Source: Streptomyces triticisoli
GTDB taxonomy: Bacteria; Actinomycetota; Actinomycetes; Streptomycetales; Streptomycetaceae
Reading direction: 5' to 3'
Assembly (NCBI RefSeq): GCF_003270085.1
Contig: NZ_QFDQ01000073.1
Span: 1 to 64,000 of the forward strand
Length of the DNA stretch: 64,000 bases
Shown: positions 27,535-36,366 of the stretch, one piece after another
Position numbering within the stretch: position 1 is the first letter of the stretch
Layout of the letters: the number at the start of each line of letters is the position of its first letter
Position numbers and translations under genes: made by a program
The notes under the pieces: model-generated
What the model was told of the DNA's origin: nothing
What the model saw: the letters and a program-made list of their open reading frames with translations, nothing else
Database searches by the model: none

Positions 27535-29942
27535 AGCAGCGTCAGATCGTCCGTGCTGGGGTCGGCGAGCTGGGCGACCCGGCCCGCGTGCCGCTCCACC
27601 ATCGCCTCGAAGGTCTGGCGCGCGGTACGGCCGTTGCCGAACGCCGGGCCCTTGGGGACCGCCGTGAAGTACGCCAGCAGGGCCTCGGCAGCCCCCGGCG
27701 CCAGCCGGTACTCGTGCTCCTCGGCCTGCTGCTCCACGATCCGCAGCAGTTCGTCGGGGCCGTAGTCGCCGAAGGTGATGGTGCGGGAGAAGCGGGAGGC
27801 CACACCGGGGTTGACGGAAAGGAAGCGTTCCATCTCGGCGGTGTATCCGGCGACGATCACCACCACCGCGTCCCGGTGGTCCTCCATCAGCTTCACCAGC
27901 GTGTCGATGGCCTCCTTGCCGAAGTCCCGCCCGGCGTCCTCCGGGGAGAGCGCGTACGCCTCGTCGATGAACAGCACGCCGCCGCGCGCCCGTTCGAACG
28001 CCTCCTGGGTGCGGATCGCGGTGGAGCCGATGTGCTCGCCGACCAGGTCGACACGGGAGACCTCGACGAGATGCCCCTTCTCCAGCACGCCGAGGGCGGC
28101 GAGGATCTCGCCGTACAGACGGGCGACCGTGGTCTTGCCGGTGCCGGGGGAGCCGGTGAAGACCAGATGGCGCTTGACCGAGGCGGCCTTCAGCCCGGCC
28201 CGCTGCCGGCGCCGGCCCACCTCGATCATGTCGGTCAGGGCGCGCACCTCCCGCTTGACGCTGTCCAGGCCCACCAGCGCGTCGAGTGCGCCGAGGACGT
28301 CCTTCGCGGTCCGGCCGGGCGGCTCCGGCTCGGCGGCGGTCACCAACGGCTCCTGCTCGGTGGTGCGCTGCCCGGGGATCGCGCCCAGCAGACCGGGGAA
28401 CGGACTCGCCGCCTGCACGGCCGTCTCCCGGGCCGCGGGCGGGCGCACACCGCCGCTCTCGTCGCTGGCGCAGTCCTCGACCACGGGACCCGACCCGGCG
28501 CCGACGTCCGGCCCGCCGTCCGCGAACTCGTAGCCGCCGCGCGCGCATCGCTCCGTACGGCACTTCCTCAGCGTCGTACGGCAGCCGTCGATCACGTGGA
28601 AGCCGTAGCCGCCGCTGTCCGTCACCCGGCAGTCCAGGAAGCTGCCGCGGCCCCCGGCGGAGACGTAGAAGCCGGCCTCGGCGGGGGAGGAGACCGTGCA
28701 CCGCTCGATGGTGGGGTCGGCGCCCTTGGTGACGATCACGCCGGTCTGGGTGCCGTCCACCGTGCAGTTGCTCAGGGTGCCGCCGCTGCCGTGGTCGCGG
28801 AACCAGGCGCCCGTGGCCGCGTCCTTGATCCGGCAGTCGTCCAGCTGAGCGGTGGCGCCGTCGCTCACCGACACCGCCGTGTTGCGCACCTGGGTCAGGT
28901 CACTGTCCACGACGTCCGCCCGGGAGCCGCGGTCCAGCACGAACAGCGCGTCCGGCACGTCGTGCACCCGGCAGGCGTCGAGCACCGCGGTCGCGCCGTC
29001 GCTGACCCACACCGCCGGGTAGTCGCCGGTGCTGTCGAAGAGCTCGCACTGATTGGCGTCCACGCGTGTGCCCGGATCCCACACCGACAGGCCGTTGCGC
29101 CCGAACCGGTGCACCGTCGTCCGCGTCAGCGTCAGCACCGAACGCGACCGCAGGTCCACCGCGTTCTCCGGGATGTCGTGGATACGGCAGTCGGCGAGCG
29201 TCAGCACGGCGTCGGTGTCGAGGGTGACGCCGTCCGCGGTGGTGCGGTGCACATCGCAGTCGGTGAGGTGCGCGGTGGCCCCGCCCGTGACCTGGACGCC
29301 GCTGCCCCGCACCTCGTAGATCTCGCAACCCACCGCCTCCAGCGTGGAGTTGTCACCCGTCGCCGACAGGCCCACACCGGAGGTGTGGTGGATCCGGCAG
29401 CGCTCCAGCCGAGGGTGGGCACCGCCGCGGACCACCACGCCGGACTGCCCGGCCGCGAGGACCTCGCACTCCTCGAACACCCCGCCGCCGCCGTCGAGTA
29501 CGGCGATGCCTATGCCGGCCGGATTGTCGACCGTGCAGCGCCGCACGGTCGGCCGGGCGCCACCGCGCACCTCGATGCCGGCCGCGGACCGGGTCACGAT
29601 CCGCACATTGCCGATCTCCGGAGTCCCCTCCTCCACCAACAGGGCCGGTGCGGCGGCGTCCTGGCCCTCCACATGCAGGTCCTGCACCACCGCCGAGGCA
29701 CGCACGGTCAGCGGCACCCCGTCGGCGGGGGCGATGCGCACCGAGCCGGGGGAGTTCTCGGGGCCGCGCAGTGTCACCGCCCGCTGGACCACGAGGTTCT
29801 CGCGGTAGGTGCCCGGGGCGACGGTGAGCACGTCACCGTCGGCCGCGGCCTCCAGGGCGGCGGCGAGCGATGCGTACTCACCCGTGCGGCGCCGCCACCG
29901 CGATGTGCCGGTGTGCGTCACCTGGACCGTGCCCTGTGCCAT
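27504..29942 (-). CDS. Right-handed beta-helix protein fused to CbxX/SpoVK-type AAA+ ATPase
   Basis: 812 aa. Residues ~25-500 are a run of parallel-beta-helix coils of ~22-23 residues, each with a 'G.V/I...G....' face and alternating CRI/CEI/CDV turns (pectate-lyase-like/NosD-like). After a linker, residues ~550-812 form an AAA+ domain: [17 protein letters not shown] entry, Walker [10 protein letters not shown] near 595, Walker [11 protein letters not shown] near 655, and the CbxX-type [19 protein letters not shown] sensor region. CbxX/EccA relatives remodel partner proteins. The helix may be the substrate-recognition part. ATG at 29942 is chosen; the Shine-Dalgarno is distant. Confidence 0.85.
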   Translation of the reverse strand: MAQGTVQVTHTGTSRWRRRTGEYASLAAALEAAADGDVLTVAPGTYRENLVVQRAVTLRGPENSPGSVRIAPADGVPLTVRASAVVQDLHVEGQDAAAPALLVEEGTPEIGNVRIVTRSAAGIEVRGGARPTVRRCTVDNPAGIGIAVLDGGGGVFEECEVLAAGQSGVVVRGGAHPRLERCRIHHTSGVGLSATGDNSTLEAVGCEIYEVRGSGVQVTGGATAHLTDCDVHRTTADGVTLDTDAVLTLADCRIHDIPENAVDLRSRSVLTLTRTTVHRFGRNGLSVWDPGTRVDANQCELFDSTGDYPAVWVSDGATAVLDACRVHDVPDALFVLDRGSRADVVDSDLTQVRNTAVSVSDGATAQLDDCRIKDAATGAWFRDHGSGGTLSNCTVDGTQTGVIVTKGADPTIERCTVSSPAEAGFYVSAGGRGSFLDCRVTDSGGYGFHVIDGCRTTLRKCRTERCARGGYEFADGGPDVGAGSGPVVEDCASDESGGVRPPAARETAVQAASPFPGLLGAIPGQRTTEQEPLVTAAEPEPPGRTAKDVLGALDALVGLDSVKREVRALTDMIEVGRRRQRAGLKAASVKRHLVFTGSPGTGKTTVARLYGEILAALGVLEKGHLVEVSRVDLVGEHIGSTAIRTQEAFERARGGVLFIDEAYALSPEDAGRDFGKEAIDTLVKLMEDHRDAVVVIVAGYTAEMERFLSVNPGVASRFSRTITFGDYGPDELLRIVEQQAEEHEYRLAPGAAEALLAYFTAVPKGPAFGNGRTARQTFEAMVERHAGRVAQLADPSTDDLTLLYPEDLPTLS

Positions 29943-30053
29943 GGCGATGCTGTGCCCCCACCTCGTCGTACGCGGGTTGGTCGATGCCGAGTGCGTCGGC
30001 CGGTCCACCGTAGCGTGCCCGCGGACGGTCGGTTGACCGGAGCCGGAAGGCCG

Positions 30054-30653
30054 TCAGCTGCCGGTGCCGGTACGGCCCCAGTCCGGGCCCACCCGCTCCC
30101 AGGCCCGGTCCCACTGCGCGTACCGGCGGCGGACCAGGCGCCAGAGGACCAGCCGGCGTACGACCTCCACCAGGCCCGTGGTCAGCAGGGCCGCGCCGAA
30201 TCCCGCCAGTACCGCATGGGTGGTGGCAGTGGCGGAGTCCAGGGGCCGGGGCACTGTGGCGCCGTGCGCGTCGGTCCACAGCGTGAAGGTCTCGCCGGGC
30301 TTCGGGGACCTCAGGTTCGTGGACACCGGTTCGTGCCGCCGGGTGCCGTCGGGAGCCGTCCAGTCGGCGAGGACGCGGCTGCGCACGTCCCGTCCCGGGG
30401 ACAGCTCCGGATCGGGCTCCAGCCGGTTCAGCTCCTTCACCACCGTGGCCGTCACCTGGTACCGGGTCTGGCGCTGGTCGCGCACGGACTGCTGCAGGGC
30501 TCCCTGAGCGGCGGTGCCGGCCAGGGAACCGGTCACGGGGGCGACGACGAGGGCGAGCAGCAGGGCCGCCAACGCCACCCAGGACTCGACCAGATCGGTC
30601 GTGCGCCGCAGCGGATTGTGCCGCCAGCGCCAGAGTCCGCTGATCGCTCGCAC
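30054..30653 (-). CDS. Rv1733c-like two-TM membrane protein (paralogue)
   Basis: 199 aa with the same plan as the gene at 13942: LWRWRHNPLRRTTDLVESW, one TM helix, an extracytoplasmic part with VLADWTAPDGTRRHEPV and FTLWTDAHGATV, a second TM helix, and RRRYAQWDRAWERVGPDWGRTGTG at the end. GTG at 30653 has GGGGGACC just upstream; an ATG at 30683 is the alternative. Function unknown. Confidence 0.8.
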   Translation of the reverse strand: MRAISGLWRWRHNPLRRTTDLVESWVALAALLLALVVAPVTGSLAGTAAQGALQQSVRDQRQTRYQVTATVVKELNRLEPDPELSPGRDVRSRVLADWTAPDGTRRHEPVSTNLRSPKPGETFTLWTDAHGATVPRPLDSATATTHAVLAGFGAALLTTGLVEVVRRLVLWRLVRRRYAQWDRAWERVGPDWGRTGTGS

Positions 30654-30824
30654 GGTCCCCCACCCCCCTTCCCGCTCCGTCATGGCACCCGGCGAGGCAA
30701 GTCCGCCCCCGAACCCGGCCGGAGAGAGGGGCACGTCACCTCCGACGGTCCGGCCGGAACCCCCGGGAACGTCTCAGGAGAGCCAACGACCGGGCCCCGC
30801 CCCAGGGTTCCCGGCAGACGAGGG

Positions 30825-31649
30825 TCATTCGAGGACGCTGACCGGGTCGCCGAGCCGGATGGTGCCGGTCGACTCGGGCACCAGGTTCTGCCCGAAGACC
30901 AGTTCGCCGCCGAAGCGGCGGTGCCGGCCGAGGGTGCGCAACGGCTCCTTGCCGTGGACGGCTGTGGCCTGGTCGGTGGTGGTCACCACGCACCGGCCGC
31001 ACGGCCTGGCGACCCGGAAGACGACCTCGCCGATCGCGATGCGCCGCCAGTCGTCCTCGGCCCAGGCGGGGGTGCCGGCCACCACGACGCTCGGCCGGAA
31101 GCGGTTCATCGGCAGCGGGCCCTCCTCGGCGTGATCGCCCTGGGCGATCAGCGAGTTGAGGGAGTCGAGGGAGGACCGCGAGGTGAGCAGCAGGGGGTAG
31201 CCGTCGGCGAAACTCACCGTCTCGCCCGGCAGGGCGTAGTCCGGGTCGACGGGACGGCGCGTGGCGGGGTCGTCCATGTGGACCAGACGGACGCCGGCTC
31301 CGAGGTGGCCGCTGCACCAGGCGTGGGCGGCCTCGTCCGCCGCAACGGCCTCCACCTTGTCGCCGAAGATGTCCACCGTCACCGTGTCACCCGGCCGCGG
31401 GACGGGCACCGTGACCGGGGCGCGTCCGGGTGCGGAAAGGCGAAGACCGCCGCCGGGCACGAGCTCGGCGGCGGCCAACGCGAGCTGCGGCAGCTGGCGT
31501 TGCGTGACGACCTTTCCCCCGTCGTCGATCAGCGCCCAGCGCCGGTCTCCGGCCAGCCCCCAGGGCTCCACGACAGCCTCCCGGAGCCCGACGGGCCGGA
31601 GCGCCTTGACCGGGTGGATGTGCGTGGACCACAGCTCCGCATTCCCCAT
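30825..31649 (-). CDS. MOSC-domain (mARC/YcbX-like) protein
   Basis: 274 aa with an N-terminal MOSC_N beta-barrel (IHPVKALRPVGLREAVVEPWGLAGDRRWALID) and a C-terminal MOSC domain with MNRFRPSVVV and RPCGRCVVTT, the latter holding the conserved cysteine that ligates molybdenum in mARC and YcbX. These act on N-hydroxylated bases or similar. No ferredoxin domain is attached, so an external reductase would be needed. ATG at 31649. Confidence 0.85.
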   Translation of the reverse strand: MGNAELWSTHIHPVKALRPVGLREAVVEPWGLAGDRRWALIDDGGKVVTQRQLPQLALAAAELVPGGGLRLSAPGRAPVTVPVPRPGDTVTVDIFGDKVEAVAADEAAHAWCSGHLGAGVRLVHMDDPATRRPVDPDYALPGETVSFADGYPLLLTSRSSLDSLNSLIAQGDHAEEGPLPMNRFRPSVVVAGTPAWAEDDWRRIAIGEVVFRVARPCGRCVVTTTDQATAVHGKEPLRTLGRHRRFGGELVFGQNLVPESTGTIRLGDPVSVLE

Positions 31650-31690
31650 GACCTCATCCTGCCAGGCGGCACGGACAGTCGGGGAGCGGA

Positions 31691-32149
31691 TCAGTAACCG
31701 CGGTACTGCTGGTTGCCGTACGGGTCCTGGTAGGGCGCCGGGGCGGGCCGGGGAGCGGCCGGGCGCATGGCCTCGTAGCCGGTGCCGTTCGCCATCGGGC
31801 GCGGGGGCTGCGGCTGCTGCGGGCCGGGGTACCCGCGCGGCGCCGTGGCCTGCTGCGGGATGTAGGCCGTGGGCACCTGCTGCAGCGGGGCGGGCTGCGG
31901 CGTCTGCGGGTAGCCGTAGGAGGGCTGGGACGGGGCCGCCGGGAGGGCGGGCAGCGCCGAGGGGAGCGCCGGCAGGTGGCTGCCGCCCGTGCTCAGGTGG
32001 CTGCCCGTGTCGTACGGCGCGGGGACCCGGATCGGGGCGATCTGCGGGGTGCCCCGCTCGGCCACGAGCGAGTCGTAGATCGGGGTGTCGGGGAAAGAGG
32101 CGGAGTAGTAGCCGCCGCCATAAGAGGAGCGGGGGGAGGTCATGGCCAT
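31691..32149 (-). CDS. DUF6643-type Pro/Tyr-rich protein
   Basis: 152 aa, low complexity. It opens MTSPRSSYGGGYYSASFPDTP and IYDSLVAERGTPQIAPI, a block conserved in streptomycetes, then runs into Pro/Gln/Tyr-rich sequence ending YQDPYGNQQYRGY. No membrane, signal or catalytic features. It is probably intrinsically disordered; function unknown. Starts at 32149 or 32143 (MTS) are both possible. Confidence 0.7.
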   Translation of the reverse strand: MAMTSPRSSYGGGYYSASFPDTPIYDSLVAERGTPQIAPIRVPAPYDTGSHLSTGGSHLPALPSALPALPAAPSQPSYGYPQTPQPAPLQQVPTAYIPQQATAPRGYPGPQQPQPPRPMANGTGYEAMRPAAPRPAPAPYQDPYGNQQYRGY

Positions 32150-32385
32150 AAGTTAAGCCCACGATGTGCGGATTGGGGAGACCGATAAGAGGGTTGTTTC
32201 CCGCGTCGGCGGTGACGTGAGGTCACTAATACGAGTGAACTTGGGCAAGTGGGTCAGTGGTAGAGGTGCGGTCGGGTGTAAAGGCCGAGCTCTGAGGCGG
32301 GTTACCGGCGGTTGGCCAGGCACGTTCCGATCCTCCCCGTGGGAGACTGCCGGCACACGGGACGCCGCTACATGAGGGGGCAAGC

Positions 32386-33684
32386 ATGTCCATGTCGAAG
32401 GGGTCGAACACGCCGGTGCCTGCCGCGACCCTGCGCGTCGAGGTGGGATGGCGGTCGGGACCCGGCGTCCCGGACGCGGACGCCTCGGCGCTGCTGCTGG
32501 TGGGCGGCAAGGTCCGCTCGGACACGGACTTCGTCTTCTACAACCAGCCCGCACACCCCTCCGGCGCGGTCCGACACGAGGGCAAGCGCACCGTCGGCGA
32601 CCGGGTGACCGACACGCTGCTCGTCGACCTCACGCGCGTGGAGCCCGCGATCGAGACCGTGGTGCTGGTCGCCTCGGCGGACGGCGGCACCTTCGGCCAG
32701 GTGCCCGGCCTGTACGTCGAGGTGCGGGACGCCGCCCAGGGCACGGTGGCCGCGCGTTTCGACAGCACGGGCGCGAGCGTGGAGACGGCGTTCGTGCTGG
32801 GCGAGTTCTACCGCCGTCAGGGCGCCTGGAAGTTCCGTGCCGTGGGCCAGGGCTACAGCAGCGGTCTGGAGGGCCTGGCCACGGACTTCGGCATCACGGT
32901 GGACGAGCCGCAGCACGCGCCGCGGTCCCCGGCGGGACCTCCGCAGCCACCGCCCCCGGCCGGGCCTCCTGTGCCCCCTCCGCCGCTGACTACGCCCCCG
33001 GTCACCACGCCGCCGCCCGCCGCGCCCGCGCCTGCCGCGCCCCCCGTCCGGCTGAGCAAGGTGACGCTCACCAAGGCGGCCCCCGCGGTGTCGCTGACCA
33101 AGCAGGGCGGCACCTCCGGCGCCATGCGCGTCAACCTCAAGTGGCAGACGCGCAAGCAGTTCTCCGGCTGGGGCAGCAAGCGCGGCCGGGCGGTCGCCAT
33201 GCACCGGGACCTCGACCTCGACCTGTGCGCCCTGTACGAACTGTCGGACGGACGCAAGGGCGTCGTCCAGGCCCTCGGCAACGCGTTCGGCTCGCTCCAC
33301 CGACCGCCGTACATCCACCTCGACGGCGACGACCGCACCGGCGCGGTGGCGGAGGGCGAGAACCTCACGATCAACCTCGACCACACACAGGACTTCCGGC
33401 GCATCCTCGTCTTCGTGACCATCTACGAAGGCGCCCGCTCCTTCGCCGACCTGCACGCCACGGTCACCCTCCAGCCACAGCACGGGGCCCCGGTCGACTT
33501 CTCCCTCGACGAGTGCACCGTCCCCTCGACGGTGTGCGCGCTCGCCCTGATCACCAACACCGGGAGCGACCTCGTCGTCCAGCGCGAGGCCCGCTACCTG
33601 GTGCCCGAGCGCGGGGTGAGCCCGCAGCGGACGATCGACCGCGCCTACGGCTGGGGCATGAACTGGACCCCCGGCCGCAAGTGA
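32386..33684 (+). CDS. TerD-family tellurium/stress protein with two TerD domains
   Basis: 432 aa. The first TerD-like beta-sandwich (residues ~1-172) keeps the calcium-site pattern [10 protein letters not shown]...[13 protein letters not shown] and [20 protein letters not shown] proline-rich linker (about 180-222) joins a second, more divergent domain ([34 protein letters not shown]). TerD proteins bind calcium and are tied to tellurite resistance and to conserved stress/membrane complexes in streptomycetes. GAGGGGG lies 5 nt before the ATG. No other ter gene is in the window. Confidence 0.85.
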   Translation: MSMSKGSNTPVPAATLRVEVGWRSGPGVPDADASALLLVGGKVRSDTDFVFYNQPAHPSGAVRHEGKRTVGDRVTDTLLVDLTRVEPAIETVVLVASADGGTFGQVPGLYVEVRDAAQGTVAARFDSTGASVETAFVLGEFYRRQGAWKFRAVGQGYSSGLEGLATDFGITVDEPQHAPRSPAGPPQPPPPAGPPVPPPPLTTPPVTTPPPAAPAPAAPPVRLSKVTLTKAAPAVSLTKQGGTSGAMRVNLKWQTRKQFSGWGSKRGRAVAMHRDLDLDLCALYELSDGRKGVVQALGNAFGSLHRPPYIHLDGDDRTGAVAEGENLTINLDHTQDFRRILVFVTIYEGARSFADLHATVTLQPQHGAPVDFSLDECTVPSTVCALALITNTGSDLVVQREARYLVPERGVSPQRTIDRAYGWGMNWTPGRK

Positions 33685-33699
33685 GCGGCCACGTGCCGG

Positions 33700-34881
33700 T
33701 CACCCCTCGTCGGGCACGGCGTCCGGACGCGCGTACGTGCGGCCCTTCCAGGCCGCACCCCGCCCCCGGTGGTGCTGCACCGCCGAGTCGACCGTCATCA
33801 GCAGATACAGGAGAGCCGTGAACGGCAGCAGGGGAGCGAACCACGGCGGCCGGCGGTAGTAGCGGAGCATCGGCACGTACGTCCCCGTCATCACCAGCCA
33901 CGCCAGCCCCCCGGCGAGCGCCGCCACCGCGCTGCCCGCCGCCAGGCCCACGGCCAGCGCCACCGGCGGCACCAGGTACACCAGCGTCAGTCCGGCGACC
34001 GTGCCGAGCAGTACCAGCGGGTTGTGGCGCAGCTGTGCGTAGGCGCTGCGCGAGACCATCCGCCACAGGTCGCGCAGGAGCGGGTAGGGGCGCACGCTGT
34101 CCACCCGCTCGGCGAGACCCAGCCAGACGTGCCCGCCGCCGCCCTTGACGGCCCGCGCGAGGGCCACGTCGTCGATCACCGCCTGCCGGATCGCGTCCGG
34201 GATGCGCGCCCGCTCGGCGGCCTCGGTGCGCAACAGCACGCAGCCGCCCGCGGCCGCCGCCGTCCGCGCACCCCTGCGGCCGATCCGGCGGAAGGGGTAC
34301 AGCTGCGCGAAGAAATAGACGAAGGCCGGCACGACGAGCCGCTCCCACCGGGTCTCCACCCGCAGCCGGGCCATCTGCGAGACGACGTCGAAGCCTCCGG
34401 TGCGCGCCGCCGCCACCAGATGGCGCAGGCTGTCCGGGGCGTGGGCGATGTCCGCGTCCGTCAGGAGCAGGTACTCGGGCACGCGCGCGCGTGCCAGGCC
34501 GATGCCGTGCCGTACGGCCCACAGCTTGCCCGTCCAGCCGGCGGGCGGCTCACCCGGCGAGGCCACGGTCAGCGGCAGCCCGCCGCGCCGCCGCGAGAGC
34601 TCCCGGGCCAGCTCCCCGGTGCCGTCGGTGCTGCCGTCGTCGATCAGGAAGACCTCGGCCCGCCCCTGGTAGTCCTGCGCGAGCAGTGAGGGCAGGCTCG
34701 CGGACAGTACGGCGGCCTCGTCCCGTGCGGGGACGACGACGCACACCGCCGGCCAGTCGTCCGGGGCCGGGTCCTCGCGGGGCGGCAGCCTGACGTCCGT
34801 ACGCCAGAAGAAGCCCTGGCCGAGCAGCAGCCACAGCCAGGCGGCGAGTGATCCGACGGCGCTCCACACGATCACGCTCAC
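33700..34881 (-). CDS. HpnB-like family 2 glycosyltransferase
   Basis: 393 aa. An N-terminal TM helix (WSAVGSLAAWLWLLL) is followed by a GT-A domain: VVVPARDEAAVLSASLPSLL, FLIDDGSTDGTGEL, LLLTDADIAHAP (DxD-like) and a C-terminal block of TM helices (about 290-370). The layout and length match hopene-associated glycosyltransferase HpnB, but no other hopanoid genes are present, so the acceptor is uncertain. GTG at 34881 or 34875. It is divergent from the racemase gene. Confidence 0.8.
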   Translation of the reverse strand: MSVIVWSAVGSLAAWLWLLLGQGFFWRTDVRLPPREDPAPDDWPAVCVVVPARDEAAVLSASLPSLLAQDYQGRAEVFLIDDGSTDGTGELARELSRRRGGLPLTVASPGEPPAGWTGKLWAVRHGIGLARARVPEYLLLTDADIAHAPDSLRHLVAAARTGGFDVVSQMARLRVETRWERLVVPAFVYFFAQLYPFRRIGRRGARTAAAAGGCVLLRTEAAERARIPDAIRQAVIDDVALARAVKGGGGHVWLGLAERVDSVRPYPLLRDLWRMVSRSAYAQLRHNPLVLLGTVAGLTLVYLVPPVALAVGLAAGSAVAALAGGLAWLVMTGTYVPMLRYYRRPPWFAPLLPFTALLYLLMTVDSAVQHHRGRGAAWKGRTYARPDAVPDEG

Positions 34882-34938
34882 CCGCGCAGTCTGCCCCACC
34901 CGGGCGGCCGGTTCGAGGGAATCGTCTATCGTGGCCGG

Positions 34939-35724
34939 GTGAAGATCGCGCTCATGGACTCCGGAATCGGGCTGCTGGCGGCCACCGCCGCGGTACGGCG
35001 CCTGCGCCCCGACGCGGATCTCGTGCTCTCCCTGGACCCCGCGGGCATGCCCTGGGGTCCGCGCACGCCGGAGGACCTGACCGAGCGCGCGCTGGCCGTC
35101 GCCGAGGCCGCCGCCGCCCACCGCCCGGACGCCCTGATCGTCGGCTGCAACACCGCGACCGTGCACGCCCTGACCGCCCTGCGGGCCCGTCTCGAACCGG
35201 ACCTGCCGGTCATCGGCACGGTACCCGCGATCAAACCCGCCGCGGCCGGCGGCGGCCCCGTCGCCATCTGGGCGACGCCCGCCACCACGGGCAGCCCCTA
35301 CCAGCAGAACCTCATCCGCGAGTTCGCCGGCGGCGTGCCGGTCGCCGAGGTGCCCTGCTGGGGTCTCGCCGAGGCCGTCGAGCACGCGGACCGGGCGGCG
35401 ATCGCCGAGGCCGTCCTCGCGGCCGCCGCGCTGACCCCCGAGGACGTGACGACCGTCGTCCTGGGCTGCACCCACTACGAACTGGTCGCCGACCACATCC
35501 GGACCGCCGTGCAGCGGCCGGACCGCCTCCCGCTGGTCCTGCACGGCTCCGCGGGCGCCGTCGCCACCCAGGCACTGCGCCGGATCGGCGCCCGGCCCGA
35601 GCCCGAGGCTCCGGCCGAGGGCACCGTGACCGTCCTGCTCAACGGACAGGAGAGCGTCCTGCCCGCACCCGCCCTGACCTACGCGGAAGGCCGTCTTCTT
35701 CAGCAGACCGCCCCCGTCCGCTGA
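34939..35724 (+). CDS. Aspartate/glutamate racemase (MurI-like)
   Basis: 261 aa. MKIALMDSGIGLLA matches the MurI DSGxGG start, though the second glycine is Leu. Both catalytic cysteines are present: IVGCNTATVHAL and VLGCTHYELV. Glutamate racemases supply D-Glu for peptidoglycan. The changed DSGIGL motif suggests a second, divergent racemase rather than the main MurI. GTG start at 34939. Confidence 0.75.
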   Translation: MKIALMDSGIGLLAATAAVRRLRPDADLVLSLDPAGMPWGPRTPEDLTERALAVAEAAAAHRPDALIVGCNTATVHALTALRARLEPDLPVIGTVPAIKPAAAGGGPVAIWATPATTGSPYQQNLIREFAGGVPVAEVPCWGLAEAVEHADRAAIAEAVLAAAALTPEDVTTVVLGCTHYELVADHIRTAVQRPDRLPLVLHGSAGAVATQALRRIGARPEPEAPAEGTVTVLLNGQESVLPAPALTYAEGRLLQQTAPVR

Positions 35725-35775
35725 CGCACGGTCACCCACGACGCACCACCCGCTGGGCAAAACCTGGGTAACCTC

Positions 35776-36324
35776 ATGACTATGAGGGACCACCTCCACC
35801 GAGAGAACAGCCCCCACCCCGAGGTGTGGACCGGACGGGCCACCAACCGGATCCAGTGGCTGCTGGCGCTCGCCGGCGCCGCCTGTCTGGCCCTCGGCAT
35901 CGAGCTGGCCGTCGACTCCGCCTGGAACTCCGGCACCGCCCCGCTGGTGATGTCCGTCGTGGGCTGCATCGCGGCCGGACTGCTGGTCCTCTTCGGCACA
36001 CTCGCCTTCGTGCACGTGGCGCTGCGCGTCGACAAGGAGGCGCTGGAGGTGCGCTGCGGGCACATGGGCCTGCCGCGCCGCCGTATCCCGCTCTCCCACG
36101 TCGCGGGCGCCGAGTTCGCCCCGCACGTCACTCCGCGCCACTGGGGCGGCTGGGGCTACCGCTGGCGGCCCGAGAAGGGCACCGCGGTCGTCGTACGGCG
36201 CGGCGAGGGCGTCGTCCTGCGCCTGTGGGACGGCCACACGTTCACGATCACGGTCGACGACGCCGAGTCCGCGGTACGCGTGATCAGGGACCGGCTGCGT
36301 CCGCCGGCCCCCGGCCGGGCCTGA
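35776..36324 (+). CDS. Two-TM membrane protein with PH-like C-terminal domain
   Basis: 182 aa. Two adjacent TM helices (about 28-50 and 56-80) precede a beta-rich domain beginning ALRVDKEALEVRCGHMGLPRRRIPL and ending TFTITVDDAESAVRVIRDRL, a pattern of bacterial PH/DUF3093-like proteins. Function is not known. It starts with ATG at 35776 or 35782 and is 52 bp downstream of the racemase gene. Confidence 0.75.
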   Translation: MTMRDHLHRENSPHPEVWTGRATNRIQWLLALAGAACLALGIELAVDSAWNSGTAPLVMSVVGCIAAGLLVLFGTLAFVHVALRVDKEALEVRCGHMGLPRRRIPLSHVAGAEFAPHVTPRHWGGWGYRWRPEKGTAVVVRRGEGVVLRLWDGHTFTITVDDAESAVRVIRDRLRPPAPGRA

Positions 36325-36366
36325 GCGCGCTGCCGGCGCCCCGGTGACCGGCCGTAGACTCCCGGG

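Noticed and set aside
28286..28732. Arg/Pro-rich plus-strand ORF in the beta-helix gene
   Set aside because: Low-complexity antisense shadow of a gene with clear repeat structure.
25041..31697. Very long plus-strand ORF of 2218 codons
   Set aside because: It is a shadow frame across several real genes on both strands; its translation is Pro/Arg/Ala-rich with no domain, as is usual in high-G+C DNA.
32245..32330. tRNA-like stretch (gtgggtcagtggtagag)
   Set aside because: It resembles a D-arm, but there is no acceptor stem complement, no anticodon arm and no GGTTCGAATC-type T arm within the next 60 bases.
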